Shown here in pieces: positions 9,001 through 9,942 of a stretch of 9,942 nucleotides of DNA. This DNA comes from Legionellaceae bacterium (lineage in GTDB: Bacteria > Pseudomonadota > Gammaproteobacteria > Legionellales > Legionellaceae). The position numbers and the translations under genes are program-made. Positions within the stretch are counted from its first letter, which is position 1. Every line of letters begins with the position of its first letter. A model generated the notes under the pieces. The model searched no databases. It was not told where the DNA came from and was given only the letters and a program-made list of their open reading frames with translations. The stretch is taken from NCBI GenBank assembly GCA_023266075.1, contig JAHFRX010000049.1:1-9942 (forward strand), read 5' to 3'.

Positions 9001-9942
9001 ATCGTTAGGACAGAAGAGTAGTAGTTATCGTCAGTGGCAGTCGGCGTTGCAAGATTATCCGCGTCGCTATCCTGAAGAATTGAATTACTGGTCGTCGCGT
9101 TTTGGAGAAACTGAAGAAACAGCGGTGAAGTTGTCTGCAATACCGTATCAAACGAGTATACGCTTTAGTCAGGCAATGACCCGTGGTTTATTAGAAGAGA
9201 GTCATGATGCTTATCATACGGAAGTGAATGACGTATTGTTGACGGCGTTGGCGTATACGCTGAGTGATTGGTTGGGCGGTTTATCGCATACCATTACCTT
9301 AGAAGGCCATGGTCGAGAGTTGATTGATGAGCGCTTGGATGTATCACGGACAGTGGGCTGGTTTACGAGTATGTATCCTGTCCGGCTTGATATTCAGGAA
9401 GATGTGGGAGAGACGCTGCAATCGATGAAGGAGATGTTGCGAGCGATACCGCATAAGGGCGTGGGTTATGGCGCTTTTTGTAGTTATGCGGGCTTGGAGT
9501 CCCACCTACCTTCCCTGTTGTTCAATTATTTAGGTCAGTTTGATAGTGCGAGCGGATATTGGCAAGTGACTGATGAGGCTTCTGGACGTGCGATGGATGC
9601 ATTGAATCAAGAAGCGCATTGTTTAAGTATGAATGGTTTGGTGATGGATGGAGAGCTTCGATTTCGGATATCGACGTATGTGTCACAAGCGGTTTGTGAT
9701 GATATTGCGCGATTGTTTTCTGAGTATTTGGAGGCGGTGATTACGCATTGTCGAGTTCAACAACGGTCTTTATATACGCCCAGTGATTTTCCAAGTGTGA
9801 AATTAAGTCGAGCTTTATTAGAAAGTTTACAAGAAACGCACGCATCAATAGAGGCAATTTATCCTGCAAGTAGCTTACAAGAGGGTTTTATTTATCATGC
9901 ATTAAGTCAACCCGACGATGATGCATATTGTGTTCAATTACA
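1..9942 (+). CDS. Nonribosomal peptide synthetase, internal part of a multimodular megasynthase (partial at both ends)
   Basis: One frame, with complete codons from base 2 to base 9940, encodes 3313 residues with no stop; I translated it throughout. It lacks a start and a stop, so both ends are cut by the window. Domain order is C(tail)-A-T-C-A-T-C-A-T-E-C(start), the collinear layout of a type I NRPS, a cytosolic enzyme that builds a peptide by thiotemplating. All catalytic signatures are readable: three A domains with YTSGTTG and the C-terminal NGK lysine, three carrier GGDS serines (residues 680, 1740, 2807), two complete C domains with HHSILDG, and one E domain with HHLIVD and EGHGRE. Carrier-to-carrier spacing is 1060 and 1067 residues, normal for C-A-T modules. 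No thioesterase or terminal domain is seen. The final product cannot be named from this piece. Codon use looks uniform and AT-leaning throughout. The carrier domains need activation by a phosphopantetheinyl transferase encoded elsewhere. Confidence 0.97.
2..310 (+). other. C1: C-terminal tail of a condensation domain (partial)
   Basis: Residues 1 to about 103 match the last part of C2 (from base 3206) and C3 almost residue for residue: a VLGLNEHSFVSLASLQ stretch, then RRLFHSL, FENQP, and the FTLSYDG strand. This is the C-terminal subdomain after the floor loop. The catalytic HHxxxDG, the N-terminal half and the IGLYINTLP motif lie upstream of the window. The residue before the IFEN strand is Ser (HSLSIFEN), where C2 and C3 have Phe. 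The tail belongs to the module that contains A1 and T1 and would have condensed the upstream peptide with the residue on T1. Confidence 0.9.
413..1900 (+). other. A1: adenylation domain, probably serine-activating
   Basis: About 496 residues (138-633) that activate an amino acid with ATP and load it on T1. Visible core motifs: LTYQALNEASNQLAHYL (A1), KAGGAYVPID (A2), YTSGTTGQPKG (A3, residues 284-294), FDVSVWE (A4, Asp at residue 330), NLYGPTE (A5), GELYIGGAGIARGYL (A6), YKTGDL (A7), VKIRGFRVEL (A8), LPEYMLPS (A9) and NGKLDR (A10, Lys at residue 626). Aligning by eye to the GrsA phenylalanine domain gives pocket residues D-V-W-H-F-S-L-I-E-K. This is one or two positions from known serine codes such as EntF (DVWHFSLVDK), so L-Ser is the best guess. 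Two oddities: Glu instead of Asp at pocket position 331, and Cys at residue 552 where A8 normally reads LGEIE. The serine call is inference from a hand alignment. Confidence 0.9.
1931..2149 (+). other. T1: peptidyl carrier protein domain (thiolation)
   Basis: A 73-residue carrier domain reading DDFFRLGGDSIQSIQV, with the phosphopantetheine-accepting serine at residue 680 (codon 2039-2041), followed by the helix-3 RDIFTYRSIERL segment. It carries the residue activated by A1 and presents it to C2. The DSI form of the motif, rather than HSL, is what is usually found in carriers that precede E domains or D-residue-handling C domains. Here, however, the next domain is C2 with no E domain between, only a linker of about 25 residues. 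Confidence 0.93.
2219..3505 (+). other. C2: condensation domain, D-acceptor-like sequence type
   Basis: About 429 residues that form the bond between the T1-bound donor and the T2-bound residue. Motifs in order: IEAIYPASSLQEGFIYHAL (C1 region), YPILRTSF (C2), MHHSILDGWS (C3; catalytic His at residue 890, Asp 894, Gly 895), and VGLYINTLPLVVNW (C5). The C4 region is atypical but resembles that of C3. The YP-x-S-x-x-QEG form of the first motif and the SGRALPISGIEESVG stretch resemble the DCL or dual class, which takes a D-configured donor. No E domain precedes it, and I see no extra N-terminal HHxxxxGD motif that would mark a classical dual condensation/epimerization domain. The catalytic residues are intact, so it should be active; stereochemistry is open. 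Confidence 0.93.
3620..5080 (+). other. A2: adenylation domain, substrate not recognised
   Basis: About 487 residues (1207-1693). Core motifs are all present: LTYQMLNEAANQLAHYL, KAGAAYVPIDP, YTSGTTGQPKG, FDVHIVE (A4, Asp at residue 1399), NAYGPTE, GELYIGGAGLSRGYL, YRTGDL, VKIRGYRIELGEIE, LPEYMLPS, and NGKLDR (Lys at residue 1686). The hand-aligned pocket code is D-V-V-C-V-G-A-V-G-K. I do not match this to a known signature; the pocket looks small to medium and mostly apolar apart from the conserved Asp and Lys. The region from about 4607 to the end is near-identical in DNA to the matching part of A3, while the core before it is not. The domain is expected to be functional since no motif is broken. 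Confidence 0.93.
4607..4728 (+). repeat. Near-identical 122-bp block, copy in A2 (matches 7808-7929)
   Basis: It covers motif A6 and the following stretch of A2 (ELYIGGAGLSRGYL, then ERFISNPFAT). It aligns without gaps to 7808-7929 at an offset of 3201 bp with only two differences (4630 g/c and 4702 a/g). It is followed by about 160 bp of clearly diverged sequence before identity resumes. Confidence 0.9.
4890..5211 (+). repeat. Perfect 322-bp repeat, copy spanning the end of A2 and start of T2
   Basis: Compared base by base, it is identical to 8091-8412 at the same 3201-bp offset. It starts within the C-terminal subdomain of A2 after motif A8, includes A9, A10 and the A-T linker, and ends in the GGDS motif of T2. 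No silent differences were seen. The matching part of A1-T1 is clearly diverged in DNA, so this is not just functional constraint. Confidence 0.95.
5111..5329 (+). other. T2: peptidyl carrier protein domain
   Basis: A carrier domain with DDFFRLGGDSIQSIQV; the phosphopantetheine serine is residue 1740 (codon 5219-5221). Its first third lies in the 322-bp stretch shared exactly with T3. The Gly-Gly codons of the motif are both GGG, making a run of eight G (5209-5216) directly before the attachment serine, unlike T1 (ggt ggt) and T3 (ggt gga). It is followed by an acidic and serine-rich linker (DEEEAV, then SSSSD) and then C3, again with no E domain. Confidence 0.93.
5209..5216 (+). repeat. Homopolymer run of eight G inside the T2 active-site motif
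   Basis: The codons ctg-ggg-ggg-gac (Leu-Gly-Gly-Asp) give eight consecutive G just before the phosphopantetheine serine codon. The frame continues correctly after it into the rest of T2, C3 and beyond, so as read here the gene is in frame. The tract is noted as a possible slippage or base-calling site. Confidence 0.9.
5402..6682 (+). other. C3: condensation domain, D-acceptor-like sequence type
   Basis: About 427 residues, a close paralogue of C2. Motifs: IEAIYPASSLQEGFIYHAL, YPILRTSF, NHHSILDGWS (catalytic His at residue 1950, Asp 1954, Gly 1955) and VGLYINTLPLVVNW. It joins the peptide on T2 to the residue on T3. As in C2, the first motif and the SGRALPISGIEESVG stretch are of the DCL or dual kind although module 2 has no E domain. 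Protein identity with C2 in the second half is very high, but many third codon positions differ. The duplication of the C domain is therefore older than the shared A2/A3 tail, or the A tail has been homogenised since. Confidence 0.93.
6797..8281 (+). other. A3: adenylation domain with an unusual specificity core
   Basis: About 495 residues (2266-2760). Core motifs: LTYQVLNEVSNQLAHYL, KAGGAYVPIDP, YTSGTTGLPKG, FDTFCLDY (A4, Asp at residue 2459), NSYGPTE, GELYIGGAGLSRGYL, YKTGDL, VKIRGFRIELGEIE, LPEYMLPS, and NGKLDR (Lys at residue 2753). The hand-aligned pocket code is D-T-L-H-A-G-S-V-E-K, which I do not recognise. The core between motifs A3 and A6 (about 7270-7790) differs strongly from those of A1 and A2 and is 8 residues longer than that of A2, while the flanks are closely related. 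A4 ends in Asp where A1 and A2 have Glu. The activated residue should be epimerized by the E domain that follows T3. Confidence 0.92.
7808..7929 (+). repeat. Near-identical 122-bp block, copy in A3 (matches 4607-4728)
   Basis: Second copy of the A6 block, within A3. The upstream core of A3 is unrelated at DNA level to that of A2, so one edge of the shared tract lies close to the A6 motif. Confidence 0.9.
8091..8412 (+). repeat. Perfect 322-bp repeat, copy spanning the end of A3 and start of T3
   Basis: Second copy of the exact repeat, matching 4890-5211. The identity ends at base 8412, in the Gly-Gly codons of the T3 motif, where T3 has gg-t and T2 has gg-g. Confidence 0.95.
8312..8530 (+). 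other. T3: peptidyl carrier protein domain preceding the epimerase
   Basis: A carrier domain with DDFFRLGGDSIQSIQV and the phosphopantetheine serine at residue 2807 (codon 8420-8422). It is identical in DNA to T2 up to base 8412 and then begins to differ (SARLEKLG versus VARLKKLG). The DSI motif fits its position in front of an E domain, the classical TE-type carrier. Confidence 0.94.
8561..9790 (+). other. E: epimerization domain of module 3
   Basis: About 410 residues (2854-3263) that invert the alpha carbon of the aminoacyl or peptidyl group on T3, so the product should be D-configured at this position. The E-specific motifs are clear: LLPIQSWFF at the start, HHLIVDVVSWRIL (His at residues 2977 and 2978, Asp 2982), EGHGRE (residues 3101-3106, with the catalytic-type Glu), RTVGWFTSMYPV (from residue 3116), IPHKGVGYGAF and FNYLGQFD, ending with the YTPSDFP linker typical after E domains. 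One deviation: the residue after the Asp of HHxxxD is Val rather than the common Gly; E domains tolerate change here more than C domains do. There is no close relative elsewhere in the window. Confidence 0.95.
9791..9942 (+). other. C4: N-terminal start of the next condensation domain (partial)
   Basis: The last 50 residues carry SIEAIYPASSLQEGFIYHAL and DDAYCVQL, nearly the same as the starts of C2 and C3, and the window ends inside the domain. Following an E domain, this is expected to be a true DCL domain that accepts the D-configured donor from T3. Its presence shows that at least one more module lies downstream in the same polypeptide. Confidence 0.93.

Overview
The whole window is the inside of one giant nonribosomal peptide synthetase (NRPS) gene on the + strand. 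A single frame, with its first full codon at base 2 and its last at 9938-9940, stays open for 3313 codons without a stop or a frameshift. Neither the start nor the stop codon is present. There is no intergenic DNA, RNA gene, promoter, terminator, CRISPR array or insertion sequence; every base is coding.

Layout, 5' to 3': the C-terminal tail of a condensation domain (C1); adenylation A1 and carrier T1; a complete module C2-A2-T2; a complete module C3-A3-T3 with an epimerization domain (E); and the first ~50 residues of another condensation domain (C4). This is the assembly-line order (C)-A-T | C-A-T | C-A-T-E | C(start). The protein therefore continues in both directions, with at least one further module downstream. 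Each A domain activates an amino acid as its adenylate and loads it on the phosphopantetheine arm of the next T domain. The C domains form peptide bonds, and the E domain inverts the residue loaded by module 3. The hand-read binding-pocket code of A1 is close to the serine code. The codes of A2 and A3 do not match any I recognise, so the deduced segment is ...-Ser(probable)-X-(D-configured Y)-....

The most informative structure is the modules' internal history. The 3' parts of A2-T2 and A3-T3 share a 322-bp stretch that I read as perfectly identical, including silent positions, plus a 122-bp stretch with two differences, both at the same 3201-bp offset. The A-domain cores between motifs A3 and A6, which set the substrate, are strongly divergent. 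By contrast, the C domains are similar at protein level but differ at many silent sites. This pattern suggests recent recombination or gene conversion between modules, with the specificity core kept or exchanged separately. A second point is that all C domains carry D-residue-acceptor-like N-terminal motifs and all T domains carry GGDSI, although only module 3 has an E domain.

Organism: moderately AT-rich DNA (26 of 60 G+C in one hand-counted line) with protein style like NRPSs of low-GC Gammaproteobacteria (Xenorhabdus/Photorhabdus- or Legionella-like). This is an impression, not a demonstration. The product is not identified.
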